64,000 nucleotides of DNA from Saccharothrix syringae (GCF_009498035.1 NZ_CP034550.1:9796001-9860000); one strand, 5' to 3'. Counted from the stretch's first letter, positions 37,417 through 45,827 are shown. Notes: generated from the sequence alone by a model not told the origin. Translations and numbers: made by a program.

Positions 37417-37440
37417 TTTTGACAACAGCGTTGGTCAAAA
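37417..37440. promoter_or_regulatory. TTTTGAC/GTCAAAA dyad between divergent GH3 and cutinase genes
   Basis: A 24-bp imperfect palindrome (TTTTGACAAC-AGCG-TTGGTCAAAA) in an AT-richer part of the 359-bp divergent region. It could be an operator, or carry TTGAC -35 elements for both directions. It lies 175 bp upstream of the polyester-hydrolase start. Confidence 0.5.
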
Positions 37441-37614
37441 GTTCACCCAACTCTGCGTAGCATTCGGAGCAGCCAAACGAGACCACTTGCCGCAGCGAGT
37501 GTGGTCCGAATTACTTGACGCGAGAGTAGTTAGTCCAGCACACTGCGAATCGGGCATAACGCGTCCACTCAGGACTATCCGCCGAGTCCTCCCGAACCGG
37601 GAAAGAGCACAAGC

Positions 37615-38487
37615 ATGTCTTCGAGGTCACCCCTGTCCCGCCGCGCCCTGGTCCTGGTCGCGGCGGTCGCCCTCACGACGCCGACCGCGGTCGCGCAGGC
37701 CGCGGAGAACCCGTACGAGCGCGGTCCGGCGCCGACCACCTCCAGCATCGAGGCCACCCGCGGCCCGTTCGCCACCAGCCAGACCACGGTGTCCTCCCTG
37801 AGCGCCAGCGGTTTCGGCGGCGGCACGATCTACTACCCGACCAGCACCGCCGAGGGGACCTTCGGCGCGGTCGCCATCGCACCCGGCTACACCGCGGCGC
37901 AGTCCAGCATCTCCTGGCTGGGCCCGCGCCTGGCGTCGCAGGGCTTCGTCATCTTCACCATCGACACCAACTCCCGCTACGACCAGCCCGCCTCGCGGGG
38001 CGACCAGCTCCTGGCGGCGCTGGACTACCTGACCACCCGCAGCTCCGTGCGCGACCGCATCGACCCGAACCGGCTCGGCGTGATGGGCCACTCGATGGGC
38101 GGCGGCGGCGCGCTGGAGGCCACGAAGGACCGGCCCACCCTGCAGGCGTCGATCCCGCTCACGGCCTGGAACACCACCAAGACCTGGTCCTCGGTGCAGA
38201 CGCCCACGCTGATCATCGGCGCCGAGAACGACTCGGTGGCCTCGGTGACCACGCACTCCGAGCGCTTCTACACGGGTCTTCCGTCCACTTTGGACAAGGC
38301 GTACCTGGAGCTGGCGGGTGCGAGCCACTTCGCGCCGAACTCGTCGAACACCACCATCGCCAAGTACAGCATCGCCTGGCTCAAGCGGTTCATCGACGAC
38401 GACACCCGGTACGAGCAGTTCCTCTGCCCGGCTCCGCGCGCGCTGGCCATCTCCGAGTACCGCGACACCTGCCCGCATTCGTCGTAA
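37615..38487 (+). CDS. Secreted cutinase-like polyester hydrolase (TfCut2/LCC family)
   Basis: A 290-residue exported serine hydrolase. After a signal peptide (to about 30) the mature protein follows the thermobifida-cutinase/LCC pattern closely: [50 protein letters not shown], the nucleophile Ser160 in [11 protein letters not shown], Asp206 in [10 protein letters not shown] and His238 in ASHFAPN. The end [26 protein letters not shown] has the family disulfide (Cys271-Cys286). The oxyanion residues Tyr92 and Met161 and the subsite Trp185 are conserved. Such enzymes cleave cutin and often poly(ethylene terephthalate). The start has GGGAAAGAG upstream. Confidence 0.95.
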   Translation: MSSRSPLSRRALVLVAAVALTTPTAVAQAAENPYERGPAPTTSSIEATRGPFATSQTTVSSLSASGFGGGTIYYPTSTAEGTFGAVAIAPGYTAAQSSISWLGPRLASQGFVIFTIDTNSRYDQPASRGDQLLAALDYLTTRSSVRDRIDPNRLGVMGHSMGGGGALEATKDRPTLQASIPLTAWNTTKTWSSVQTPTLIIGAENDSVASVTTHSERFYTGLPSTLDKAYLELAGASHFAPNSSNTTIAKYSIAWLKRFIDDDTRYEQFLCPAPRALAISEYRDTCPHSS

Positions 38488-38632
38488 CCGGTTCCACCCG
38501 GCGTTTCGACGGCAATTTCGACGAATGGCCGGCCCGACTACGCCGTTCGCCCCCCTGAACTGGGCGAACGGCGTTGTCGGTCGCCTACGTGAACACTCTT
38601 GCCAATTGTGAAATCGCCGGATACCGTCAGCC

Positions 38633-38646
38633 TGGGAGCGTTCCCA
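38633..38646 (+). promoter_or_regulatory. Imperfect CebR-type box before a sigma-factor pseudogene
   Basis: TGGGAGCGTTCCCA differs from the CebR palindrome at one position. It lies about 100 bp upstream of the decayed sigma-factor gene and about 150 bp after the polyester-hydrolase stop. Confidence 0.5.
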
Positions 38647-38730
38647 GAAACTTCCCGCGGGTTCGGACCCGGGACCGCCCCTCGCAGCCCGCGGCGGGTG
38701 CTGCGAGGGGCGAACGGCCGCCACCGGCCG

Positions 38731-39200
38731 ACCTCAACGACGAGGTCGACCGGTGGCGGCCCTGGCTTTTCCGGGGGCGGGCACGCGTTCGGCGTGCTGT
38801 TCGACCGGCACCCCAAGGTGGTCCACAACCACTGCTTCCGGCTGACCGCGTCGTGGGCCGCCGCCGCACCGCCGCCCGGCGGCTGCGGCTGGTCCGGCGG
38901 GTCCCGGCCGAGGCGCCCGTCCCCGACCACGTGGCCGAGCGCGTCGACGACCAGCGGCGGATGGCCGTGCTGCCGGCCGCGGTGGAGGAGCTGCCGCGCA
39001 ACGAGCGGGAGGCCCTGGCGCTGTGCGTGTGGTCGGGCGTGTCCTACGCGGACGCCGCCGCCGTGCTCGGCATCGCCGGGGTGAGCGTGCGGGCCCGGGT
39101 CAGCAAGGCCAAGGCGCGGCCGACCCGCGGGCTGGGCCCGCCGGCCGTCACCGCGACGACCTCCGTGATGCCCGCCGCGATGCCCACGGAGGACCGATGA
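38731..39200 (+). pseudogene. Decayed ECF sigma factor (frameshifts and internal deletion)
   Basis: Pieces of a sigma-70 family protein in changing frames: NDEVDRWRPW, then HAFGVLFDRHPKVVHNHCFRLTASWA (start of region 2) one frame over. It then jumps directly to RRVPAEAPVPDHVAERVDDQRRM and ELPRNEREALALCVWSGVSYADAAAVLGIAGVSVRARVSKAKA (region 4). About 45 codons that should hold the rest of region 2 are missing. The stop still overlaps the next ATG (ATGA), a relic of normal coupling to a partner gene. Confidence 0.75.
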
Positions 39201-39611
39201 ACACCACCCTCCCCCGGAGCGGGACCTCCCCCCGTACCGGCACGCCGACCGGCCCCGTGTTCCCCGGCCCGTCCCCGCAGCGCGTGACCGAGGTCGAACG
39301 CGGCTGCGTCGACGCCGCGCACATCGCCCGCAGCGCCGTGCTCCACCCGGCTCGACCGGTCGGTGGAGGCGACGGTCGCCAACGGCACGTTCGTCGCGCG
39401 CATCGAGTACCCGTCGGACTTCACCGCACCGGCCGACCCCGACGTGGGCGACCTGGTCGCGTTCGACGCCGCGGGCACCGAGCCGGCCCGCTACCGCGGC
39501 GCGGACCTCACCCACCCCACCCGCTGCTGGGCGAGCCCGGCCGGCGTGGTCGTCCACGGCCGGCACGAGACCGACCCGGCGAAGTGCGAGCCCGCGCGGC
39601 CCCGGCGGTGA
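39197..39611 (+). pseudogene. Remnant of the sigma factor's partner gene
   Basis: An ATG at 39197 overlaps the sigma-remnant stop. The frame begins MNTTLPRSGTSP and includes VTEVERGCVDAAH. Protein-like sequence then continues in another frame from about 39350 (LDRSVEATVANGTFVARIEYPSDFTAPADPDVGDLVAFDAAG to the stop at 39611). This fits a frameshifted, shortened gene. I do not recognise the original family; the position suggests a membrane or anti-sigma-like partner. Confidence 0.45.
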
Positions 39612-39616
39612 ACTCC

Positions 39617-40072
39617 CTACCGGGGCGCGGCCGGCGCCACGCCCCGGTAGGGCAGGGTCTGGCTGTAGACGATGTTGGTGGTGGTGCTGCCGAACGCCAT
39701 CAGCTCGTCGACCACCCGCTCCAGGTGCGCCATCGAGGTGGCCGCGACCTTGAGCGTGTAGCAGTCGTCGCCGGTGGTGCGCAGGCACTCCAGCACCTCG
39801 GCGCGCTCGGCGAGCAGCGCGTGCAGCGGTTCGTGCCGGTTGCCCGGGTACTTCAGGCGCACCACCGCCAGCACCGCGTACCCCGCCCTGCCCAGGTCGA
39901 CCTCGGCGCGGTAGCCGGTGATGACGCCCTCGGCCTCCAGGCGCCGCACCCGCTCGGTGGTGGCCGAGGCGCTGAGGTTCACCCGGCGGCCCAGCTCGGT
40001 GAGCGCGATCCGGCCGTCGCGCTGCAGCTCGGCCAGGATGGCCCAGTCGGTCGGGTCGAGGTTCGCGGTCAC
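39617..40072 (-). CDS. Lrp/AsnC family transcriptional regulator
   Basis: A 151-residue regulator. The N-terminal HTH is LDPTDWAILAELQRDGRIALTELGRRVNLSASATTERVRRLEAEGVITGYRAEVD. The C-terminal RAM ligand-binding domain includes VLECLRTTGDDCYTLKVAATSMAHLERVVDELMAFGSTTTNIVYSQTLPYRG. GTG start at 40072. It is divergent from the LLM oxidoreductase/deaminase operon 93 bp away, a likely target. Amino acids are the usual effectors. Confidence 0.94.
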   Translation of the reverse strand: MTANLDPTDWAILAELQRDGRIALTELGRRVNLSASATTERVRRLEAEGVITGYRAEVDLGRAGYAVLAVVRLKYPGNRHEPLHALLAERAEVLECLRTTGDDCYTLKVAATSMAHLERVVDELMAFGSTTTNIVYSQTLPYRGVAPAAPR

Positions 40073-40165
40073 CGGCCCACATTACCGTGGAATCCACGGC
40101 CCGAAGCCCTCCAGACCGGGAAGAGTCCCTTCAGAATCACGTCCAAGATCCATAGCCTTGATCCC

Positions 40166-40999
40166 GTGAGACTGGGTGTGAACGTCCCCAACTTCGGCCC
40201 CGGCACGTCGCCGGAGGTGCTGCGCCGCTGGGCCCTGACCGTCGAGGGCCTGGGCTTCGACCTGCTGATGGTGTCCGACCACGTGGCGGTCACCGCCGAC
40301 GTGGCCGAGCAGTACCCGGCCCCGTTCTACGAGCCGTTCACCGCGCTGTCCTGGCTGGCCGGCGTCACCTCGCGGATCACCCTGGGCACCACCGTCCTGG
40401 TGCTGCCCTACCGGCACCCGCTGCTGGTGGCGCGCATGGCGGCGAACCTGGCGGAGCTGTCGGGCGGCCGGTTCGTGCTGGGCGTCGGCGTCGGGTGGGC
40501 GCGCCAGGAGTACGAGGCGCTGGGCGTGCCGTTCGGCGAACGCGGCCGGCTCACCGACGCGGGCCTGCGGACCCTGCGGTCGGCGTGGGCGGACCAGGCC
40601 GACTACCGGTCCGGGTCGGTGCCGGTCTGGGTCGGCGGGCACTCGGACGCGGCGCTGCGCCGGAGCGTGCGGCTGGGCGACGCGTGGCACGGCCTGCGGC
40701 TGAGCCGCCAACAGTTCGAGGACGCGACGAGGCGGTTGACCGACATCGCCGGGCGCGAGCAGCGGCCGGTGCCCGCGCTGGCGCCGCGCATCCTGCTGCA
40801 CCTGACCCCGACCGACGCCGGCCCGGACCGCCTGCTGGGCGAGGGCACGCCGGCCCAGGTGCTCGACGACCTGGCCTGGCTGCGCGACCGCGGCGCGGAG
40901 TCGGTCGTGCTGGACCCGTTCGTCGGCGACCCCGCCGAGACGGCACACCCCGAGGTCGCCTGGCAGGCGCTGGCGACCGTGCGGAAGGAGTTCCGATGA
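40166..40999 (+). CDS. LLM-class (F420/flavin-dependent) oxidoreductase
   Basis: A 277-residue luciferase-like TIM-barrel enzyme. It contains VRLGVNVPNFGPGTSPEVLRRWALTVEGLGFDLLMVSDHV, SRITLGTTVLVLPYRHPLLVARMAANLAELSGGRFVLGVGVGW, VPVWVGGHSDAALRR and TPAQVLDDLAWLRDRGAESVVLDPF. The pattern resembles F420-dependent members of actinomycetes, though the cofactor cannot be fixed from sequence. The start is GTG 40166, with no clear ribosome-binding site, possibly leaderless. The deaminase gene overlaps its stop (ATGA). It is divergent from the Lrp gene. Confidence 0.88.
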   Translation: MRLGVNVPNFGPGTSPEVLRRWALTVEGLGFDLLMVSDHVAVTADVAEQYPAPFYEPFTALSWLAGVTSRITLGTTVLVLPYRHPLLVARMAANLAELSGGRFVLGVGVGWARQEYEALGVPFGERGRLTDAGLRTLRSAWADQADYRSGSVPVWVGGHSDAALRRSVRLGDAWHGLRLSRQQFEDATRRLTDIAGREQRPVPALAPRILLHLTPTDAGPDRLLGEGTPAQVLDDLAWLRDRGAESVVLDPFVGDPAETAHPEVAWQALATVRKEFR

Positions 41000-41403
41000 G
41001 CTTGCGCAGGGCGATCGAGCTGGCCGCGGAGGCGCGGGCGGGCGGCAACCCGCCGTTCGGGTCGCTGCTGGTCGGCCCGGACGGCGAGGTGCTGGCCGAG
41101 GAGCGCAACACCTCGTTGTCCGACAACGACATCACCGCGCACCCGGAGCTGAAGCTGGCCCGGTGGGCGGCCCGCGAGCTGGCACCGGAGGTGGCCGCGC
41201 GCACCACCATGTTCACCAGCTGCCAGCCGTGCGGCATGTGCGCGGGCGCGATCGAGCGGTCGGGGCTGGGGCGGGTGGTCTTCGCGCTGTCGACGGAGCA
41301 GTTGAACGCGCTGAAGCCGGGTGGCGGTTTCGCGCCCGTGCCGCAGGAGGGGCCCGACCTCCACGACGAGGCGAGCGCCGTGGTCAAGGGCTACTACGCC
41401 TGA
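40996..41403 (+). CDS. Nucleoside/cytidine deaminase family protein
   Basis: A 135-residue zinc hydrolase of the CDA/guanine-deaminase fold. The zinc sites are in TAHPELKLARWAARE (HPE in place of the usual HAE or CAE) and SCQPCGMCAGAIERSGLGRVVFAL (PCxxC). It includes RRAIELAAEARAGGNPPFGSLLVGPDGEVLAE, as in guanine and tRNA-adenosine deaminases. It is translationally coupled to the LLM oxidoreductase. The Pro in the HPE motif is a common variant; the substrate base is not determined. Confidence 0.9.
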   Translation: MSLRRAIELAAEARAGGNPPFGSLLVGPDGEVLAEERNTSLSDNDITAHPELKLARWAARELAPEVAARTTMFTSCQPCGMCAGAIERSGLGRVVFALSTEQLNALKPGGGFAPVPQEGPDLHDEASAVVKGYYA

Positions 41404-41469
41404 CCGGAGCAGACCTCTGGGCCGTTGGAACCCTTTGACCGCGGGGATGTCCTTTACCGTCGCATGGGG

Positions 41470-41528
41470 TTCACAGATTGTGCCGGCTTCGCTACCTTGG
41501 GAACTGGGAGCGCTCCCAGTCCGACAGT
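41470..41528 (+). promoter_or_regulatory. Promoter of the AA10 gene with a perfect CebR operator
   Basis: A -35 TTCACA (41470-41475) and -10 TACCTT (41493-41498) are spaced 17 bp. The perfect 14-bp CebR palindrome TGGGAGCGCTCCCA (41515-41528) lies just after the predicted transcription start, so a bound repressor would block elongation. The AA10 ATG is 29 bp further, after GGAGGA. Confidence 0.75.
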
Positions 41529-41556
41529 CGGTTAATCCTCAACGCGGAGGACACAC

Positions 41557-42228
41557 ATGACCACCAGACGCGGTCTCCGTTCGGTCATCGGCGTCTTCAC
41601 CTCGGTCTTGGCGGTCCTCGCCGCCACCCTGGTCACCCTGGTGAGCACCACGAGCGTGGCGAGCGCCCACGGCTCCGTCACCGACCCGCCGTCGCGCAAC
41701 TACGGCTGCTGGCAGCGCTGGGGCAGCGACCACCTGAACCCGAACATGGGTCAGACCGACCCGATGTGCGCGCAGGCGTGGAAGGCCGACCCGAACGCCA
41801 TGTGGAACTGGAACGGCCTGTACCGCAACGGCGTGGGCGGCAACCACCAGGGCGCGCTGCCGAACGGCCAGCTGTGCAGCGGCGGCCTGGCCGAGAGCGG
41901 CCGCTACCGCGCGCTGGACACCGTGGGTGCGTGGAACACCACCACCAAGCCGCGCCAGTTCACCCTGACGATCACCGACCAGGCCAAGCACGGCGCCGAC
42001 TACCTGCGGATCTACATCACCCGCCAGGGCGTCGACACCGCCAACACGCCGCTGCGCTGGAGCGACCTGGAGCTGGTGACCACCACCGGCCGCTACGGCA
42101 CCACCGGCCTGTACCAGGCCCAGGTGAACGCGGGCAGCCGGACCGGTCGGCACGTCGTCTTCACGATCTGGCAGGCCAGCCACATGGACCAGGCGTACTA
42201 CCTGTGCAGTGACGTGAACTTCCAGTGA
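41557..42228 (+). CDS. Secreted AA10 lytic polysaccharide monooxygenase (cellulose-active type)
   Basis: A 223-residue exported copper enzyme that oxidatively cleaves crystalline polysaccharide. The signal peptide ends SVASA, leaving His38 (HGSVTDPPSRNYGCWQRWG) as the mature N-terminus; with His145 (DQAKHGADYLRIYIT) it forms the histidine brace. The rest matches TfLPMO10A-type proteins (DPMCAQAWKADPNAMWNWNGLYRNGVGGNHQGALPNGQLCSGG; WSDLELVTTTGRYG; IWQASHMDQAYYLCSDVNF). It is a single domain with no carbohydrate-binding module, the same architecture and length as TfLPMO10A. Probably repressed by CebR. Confidence 0.96.
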   Translation: MTTRRGLRSVIGVFTSVLAVLAATLVTLVSTTSVASAHGSVTDPPSRNYGCWQRWGSDHLNPNMGQTDPMCAQAWKADPNAMWNWNGLYRNGVGGNHQGALPNGQLCSGGLAESGRYRALDTVGAWNTTTKPRQFTLTITDQAKHGADYLRIYITRQGVDTANTPLRWSDLELVTTTGRYGTTGLYQAQVNAGSRTGRHVVFTIWQASHMDQAYYLCSDVNFQ

Positions 42229-42234
42229 CACCGG

Positions 42235-42279
42235 CACGTCCGGGCGCGGCGGTCCACCTGCACGCCGCGCCCGGACGTG
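42235..42279. terminator. Strong bidirectional terminator between AA10 and manA
   Basis: A perfect 16-bp stem (42235-42250 with 42264-42279) and 13-nt loop fill the gap between the convergent AA10 gene (stop 42228) and manA (stop at 42281). Confidence 0.85.
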
Positions 42280-42280
42280 G

Positions 42281-43387
42281 TCACCGGTCGGGGTTCACCG
42301 TCGCCCAGAACGCCCGGCCGGTGCCGGCGACCCGGGTCGCGGTCGCGCCGTGCGGCAGGAAGACCGGCTCACCGCCCGCCAGCACGACCCGCTCACCGTC
42401 CCGCTCCACCTCGACGTCCCCCTCCACGCACAGCAGCAGCTGCGGCCCGCCACCGGGCAGCACCGCCCCCGGCCGCACCTCGTGCAGCCGGAACTCCGGT
42501 TCCGGCGTCGGATAGGTCCTCAGTGGACCGTCCACCACGCCGTCGAGCACGTCCGCCGGCCCGCTGCGCGGGTCCACCAGCTCCAGCACCGCCGGCACGT
42601 CGACCGCCTTGGTGGTCAGGCCCGCCCGCACCACGTTGTCGGAGTTGGCCATCAGCTCCACGCCGACGCCGCGCAGGTGCGCGTGCAGCACCCCCGCACC
42701 GACGTGGACCGCCTGGCCGGGCCGCAGCCACACCGCGTTGAGCAGCAGCGCCGCCACCACGCCCGGGTCACCCGGGTACGCCCGCGCCAACCCGGCCACG
42801 TGCGCCAGCGCGGGCACCCGCGCCGCCGCCCCGGCCACCTCCGCGACCAGCCCGCCCGCCCCGGTCAGCGCCCAGCGCAGCGCGTGCCGGGTCCGCCCGG
42901 CCACCAGCTCCGCCCGCAGCGGCGCGAGACCGGGCACGTCCAGGGCGTCGAGCAGCGCCACCGCCTCGGCGGGCGCGCGGAAACCGGACAGGGTCTCGAA
43001 CTCCGTCAGCGCCACCAGCACCTCGGGCTTGGGCCGGTCGTCGCGGTAGCCGCGCTCGGCGAACCCCAGCACCGCCCGCTCCCGGTCCGGGTGCACCTGG
43101 AGCGACAGCGGCGAGTCCACCGCCAGCACCTTGAGCAGGAACGGCAGCCGGGGCCCGAACGCGGCCAGGCTCGAAGGCCCCAGCAGCCCGGCCGGGTTCG
43201 CCGCCAGGTGGAGGTCCAGCGGCACGCCGCCGTCGCGCAGCCGCGACGGGTCGTCGGGGTGCGCGCCGACCCACAGCTCCGCCTGCGGCACCGGGCTCGG
43301 CGACGGCTCGCCGCGCAGCTCGGCCAGCGCGGTCCGCGAACCCCAGTGGTACTCCCGGACGACCGGGTCCAACCTGCGCACGCCCAC
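42281..43387 (-). CDS. manA: Mannose-6-phosphate isomerase, class I
   Basis: A 368-residue cytosolic zinc enzyme interconverting mannose-6-phosphate and fructose-6-phosphate. Zinc-ligand motifs are visible: QAELWVGAHPDDPS and LSLQVHPDRERA, later HVGAGVLHAHLRGVGVELMANSDNVVRAGLTTK with the conserved NSDNVVRAGLTxK signature. The start is GTG 43387, one base after the ROK-kinase stop. It is the last gene of the inferred mannoside pathway and terminates at the hairpin shared with the AA10 gene. Confidence 0.95.
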   Translation of the reverse strand: MGVRRLDPVVREYHWGSRTALAELRGEPSPSPVPQAELWVGAHPDDPSRLRDGGVPLDLHLAANPAGLLGPSSLAAFGPRLPFLLKVLAVDSPLSLQVHPDRERAVLGFAERGYRDDRPKPEVLVALTEFETLSGFRAPAEAVALLDALDVPGLAPLRAELVAGRTRHALRWALTGAGGLVAEVAGAAARVPALAHVAGLARAYPGDPGVVAALLLNAVWLRPGQAVHVGAGVLHAHLRGVGVELMANSDNVVRAGLTTKAVDVPAVLELVDPRSGPADVLDGVVDGPLRTYPTPEPEFRLHEVRPGAVLPGGGPQLLLCVEGDVEVERDGERVVLAGGEPVFLPHGATATRVAGTGRAFWATVNPDR

Positions 43388-43388
43388 G

Positions 43389-44375
43389 TCAGATCACCGC
43401 CGGCGCGGGTTCGCCCACGGGCAGCGGCTCCACCGGCAGCCGCTCGTCCACCAGCAGCGCCGCCGCGCCGATCAGCCCCGAGTCCACCCCCAGCACCGCC
43501 GGCCGCACCTCCACCCGCCGCATGAACGCCAGCCCCGGGTAGTCGGCCAGCGGCTCGACCACGGCGGGTCCCAGCAGGTCCCACGCCTGCGCCACCCCGC
43601 CGCCGATCACCACCCGGTCGACCTCGCACAGCGCCGCCGCCACCGTGACGACCCGCGCCACCGCCTCACCGCAGCGCCGGAACGCCGCCAGCGCCACCGG
43701 GTCGCCCGCGCGGGCCGACGCGGCGAGCGCGACGCCGTCCGCCGTCCCGCCCGGCGGCCGCCACCCCCGCTCCAGCGCCCAGCGGACCATCGACGGCCCG
43801 CTGGCCACCGCCTCCGCGCACCCGTGCGCACCGCACCCGCAGGGCGGCCCGGCCGGGTCGATCACGAAGTGCCCGACGTGCCCCGCGTTGCCCGTCACCC
43901 CGAACAGCGGCCGCCCGTCGAGCACGAACCCGCCGCCGACGCCGGTGGACACCACCATGCCGAGCAGGCACCCGCTGCCGCGCCCGGTGCCGTGGTGGTA
44001 CTCGGCCAGCGCCATGCACAGCGCGTCGCCGCCGAGCCGCACCGGGCGGCCGGGCACCAGCGCGCCGACCCGCGCGGTGACGGGGAAGTCGCGCCAGCCG
44101 GGGATGTTCACCGGGCTGACCACGCCCGTGCGCAGGTCCATCGGCGCGGCCGAGGCGATGCCCGCGCCGGTGACCTCGCGCCCGGCCGCGGCGGCCAGGT
44201 CGAGCAGGTCGACCAGCACGGCCGCCAGGGCCGCCCACACGTCCTCGGCGTTCCCGGCGGGCGTGGGCGCGGCGCGGCGGGCGACCACGGTGCCGCCCGG
44301 CCCGACCAGTGCCGCCGCGAGCTTGGTGCCGCCGATGTCGACGGCGAGCGCGACCGGCTCGGACGTGTGCTCCAT
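43389..44375 (-). CDS. ROK family sugar kinase
   Basis: A 328-residue cytosolic ATP-dependent hexokinase of the ROK family. It has the phosphate motif VALAVDIGGTKLAAALVG, the catalytic Asp in VRLGGDALCMALAEY, MVVSTGVGGGFVLDG, and the ROK zinc motif GHVGHFVIDPAGPPCGCGAHGCAEAVASG. Family members phosphorylate glucose, mannose, fructose or N-acetyl sugars; coupling to manA suggests mannose here. A TTGACC/TTAACT promoter puts the transcription start on or next to the ATG. Confidence 0.92.
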   Translation of the reverse strand: MEHTSEPVALAVDIGGTKLAAALVGPGGTVVARRAAPTPAGNAEDVWAALAAVLVDLLDLAAAAGREVTGAGIASAAPMDLRTGVVSPVNIPGWRDFPVTARVGALVPGRPVRLGGDALCMALAEYHHGTGRGSGCLLGMVVSTGVGGGFVLDGRPLFGVTGNAGHVGHFVIDPAGPPCGCGAHGCAEAVASGPSMVRWALERGWRPPGGTADGVALAASARAGDPVALAAFRRCGEAVARVVTVAAALCEVDRVVIGGGVAQAWDLLGPAVVEPLADYPGLAFMRRVEVRPAVLGVDSGLIGAAALLVDERLPVEPLPVGEPAPAVI

Positions 44376-44382
44376 GGGACTT

Positions 44383-44411
44383 AGTTAAGCGGTTAAGCAA
44401 AGTCCGGTCAA
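44383..44411 (-). promoter_or_regulatory. Probable leaderless promoter of the ROK kinase-manA operon
   Basis: Minus strand: -35 TTGACC (44406-44411), 17-bp spacer, -10 TTAACT (44383-44388), then 7 bases to the ATG. GTTAAGC is repeated directly at 44384-44390 and 44392-44398, covering the -10 and the downstream half of the spacer; this is a candidate operator. Confidence 0.6.
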
Positions 44412-44523
44412 GGGGTGTTGACACCCCCGAACGACGCGGGCGAGGATTGGCACACCGGTCTTAAGGTCCACTTGAGACGGACCGGAGCGGACCGCCGCCG
44501 CACCCGACAACAGGAAGAACACC

Positions 44524-44839
44524 TTGTTCACCCGACGAACGACCACGTTCGCGGCGGGCAGCGCGTTCCCCTTTCCCAACGGCGGGCTTAAGCGGTTCTG
44601 CGGCGGCTGCGCCCGCAAGGCGGCGGACGAGGCGCCCCAGCACAACGGGCCGGGCACCACGTACATCCGCAACTTCCAGGTCGACGACTCAGGCAAGCTC
44701 TACCGCCCGTGCGGCAACCGCTCCACCCGGTACGCCCGCCACGTCGTGGTGGACGACGTCACGGTGTTCGCGCCCGGCAAGAACGTGGTCGGCATCGACA
44801 CCAACTACGACGACACCGCGCGGCTGACCCCGCACCGCT
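44524..44839 (+). pseudogene. Fragment of a PL3-type pectate lyase
   Basis: An open stretch with NGPGTTYIRNFQVDDSGKLYRPCGNRSTRYARHVVVDDVTVFAPGKNVVGIDTNYDDTARLT. This corresponds to the middle of family PL3 pectate lyases, where the usual text is close to FGKLYRSCGNC...QYxRHVVxDxVxVxxPGKxxVGINxNYGDTA. The signal peptide, N-terminal third and C-terminal end are missing, and the second Cys of the CGNC motif is Arg. It runs straight into the 3' end of the convergent aldo/keto reductase gene. No start with a ribosome-binding site fits a whole protein. Confidence 0.75.
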
Positions 44840-45819
44840 CACAAGTGCTTCTCGATCTCCGCCAGCTCCGCCTCGTCGAACTCCAACTTCGCGGTGGCCG
44901 CGACGTTGTCCTCCAACTGCTCCACACTGGACGCGCCGATCAGCGCCGAGGTGACGTTGCGCAGCACCCACGCGATCGCCATCTGCGCCAGCGTCTGCCC
45001 GCGCTCCCCCGCGATGTCGTTGAGCGCCCGCACCCGCGCCAGCGTCCCCTCGTCGAGCCTGCCCGCGTCGAGGAACGGCGAGGAGCCCGCCGCCCGCGAC
45101 CCCTCCGGGATGCCGTTGAGGTAGCGGTCGGTCAGCACGCCCTGCGCCAGCGGCGAGAACGCGATGCTGCCCGCGCCGACCTGCTCCAGCGCCGCCAGCA
45201 GCCCGTCCTCGACCCAGCGGTTGAACATCGAGTAGGACGGCTGGTGGATCAGCAGCGGCGTGCCCAGCTCGCGCAGCACGGCGGCGGCTGCCAGCGTCTG
45301 CTCGGCCGAGTAGTTGGAGATCCCGACGTAGAGCGCCTTGCCCTGCCGGACCACGTGGTCCAGCGCGGCCATGGTCTCCTCGATGGGCGTGTCCGGGTCC
45401 GGCCGGTGGTGGTAGAAGATGTCCACGTAGTCCAGGCCCGTGCGCCTGAGCGACTGGTCCAGCGAGCTGACCAGGTACTTGCGCGAGCCCCACTCGCCGT
45501 AGGGGCCCTCCCACATGTAGTACCCGGCCTTGGTGGACACCAGGATCTCGTCCCGGTACGGGGTGAAGTCCCGGGCGAAGATCCGCCCGAAGTTCTCCTC
45601 GGCGCTGCCGGGCGGCGGCCCGTAGTTGTTGGCCAGGTCGAAGTGCGTCACGCCCAGGTCGAAGGCGCGGCGCAGGATCGCGCGCTGGCGGTCGAGGTCG
45701 CGGTCGTGGCCGAAGTTGTGCCACAGGCCCAGCGACACGGCGGGCAGCCTGAGCCCGCTGCGGCCGGAGCGGCGGTAGGGCATGGCGTCGTACCGCGCTC
45801 CGGCGGCCTGGTGGGTCAT
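44839..45819 (-). CDS. Aldo/keto reductase (YghZ / L-glyceraldehyde-3-phosphate reductase type)
   Basis: A 326-residue NADPH-dependent TIM-barrel reductase. It contains MPYRRSGRSGLRLPAVSLGLWHNFG, GVTHFDLANNYGPPPGSAEENFGRIF with catalytic Asp and Tyr, LVSTKAGYYMWEGPYGEWGSRKYLVSSLDQSLRRTGLDYVDIFYHHRPDPDTPIEE, and the cofactor segment LIGASSVEQLEDNV. The GPYGEWGSRKY segment is characteristic of the YghZ group. It starts 8 bp after the stop of the LacI-like gene in the beta-mannosidase operon. Its role in the pathway is unclear: perhaps reduction of aldose or detoxification of aldehyde. Confidence 0.92.
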   Translation of the reverse strand: MTHQAAGARYDAMPYRRSGRSGLRLPAVSLGLWHNFGHDRDLDRQRAILRRAFDLGVTHFDLANNYGPPPGSAEENFGRIFARDFTPYRDEILVSTKAGYYMWEGPYGEWGSRKYLVSSLDQSLRRTGLDYVDIFYHHRPDPDTPIEETMAALDHVVRQGKALYVGISNYSAEQTLAAAAVLRELGTPLLIHQPSYSMFNRWVEDGLLAALEQVGAGSIAFSPLAQGVLTDRYLNGIPEGSRAAGSSPFLDAGRLDEGTLARVRALNDIAGERGQTLAQMAIAWVLRNVTSALIGASSVEQLEDNVAATAKLEFDEAELAEIEKHL

Positions 45820-45827
45820 GGGTTTCC

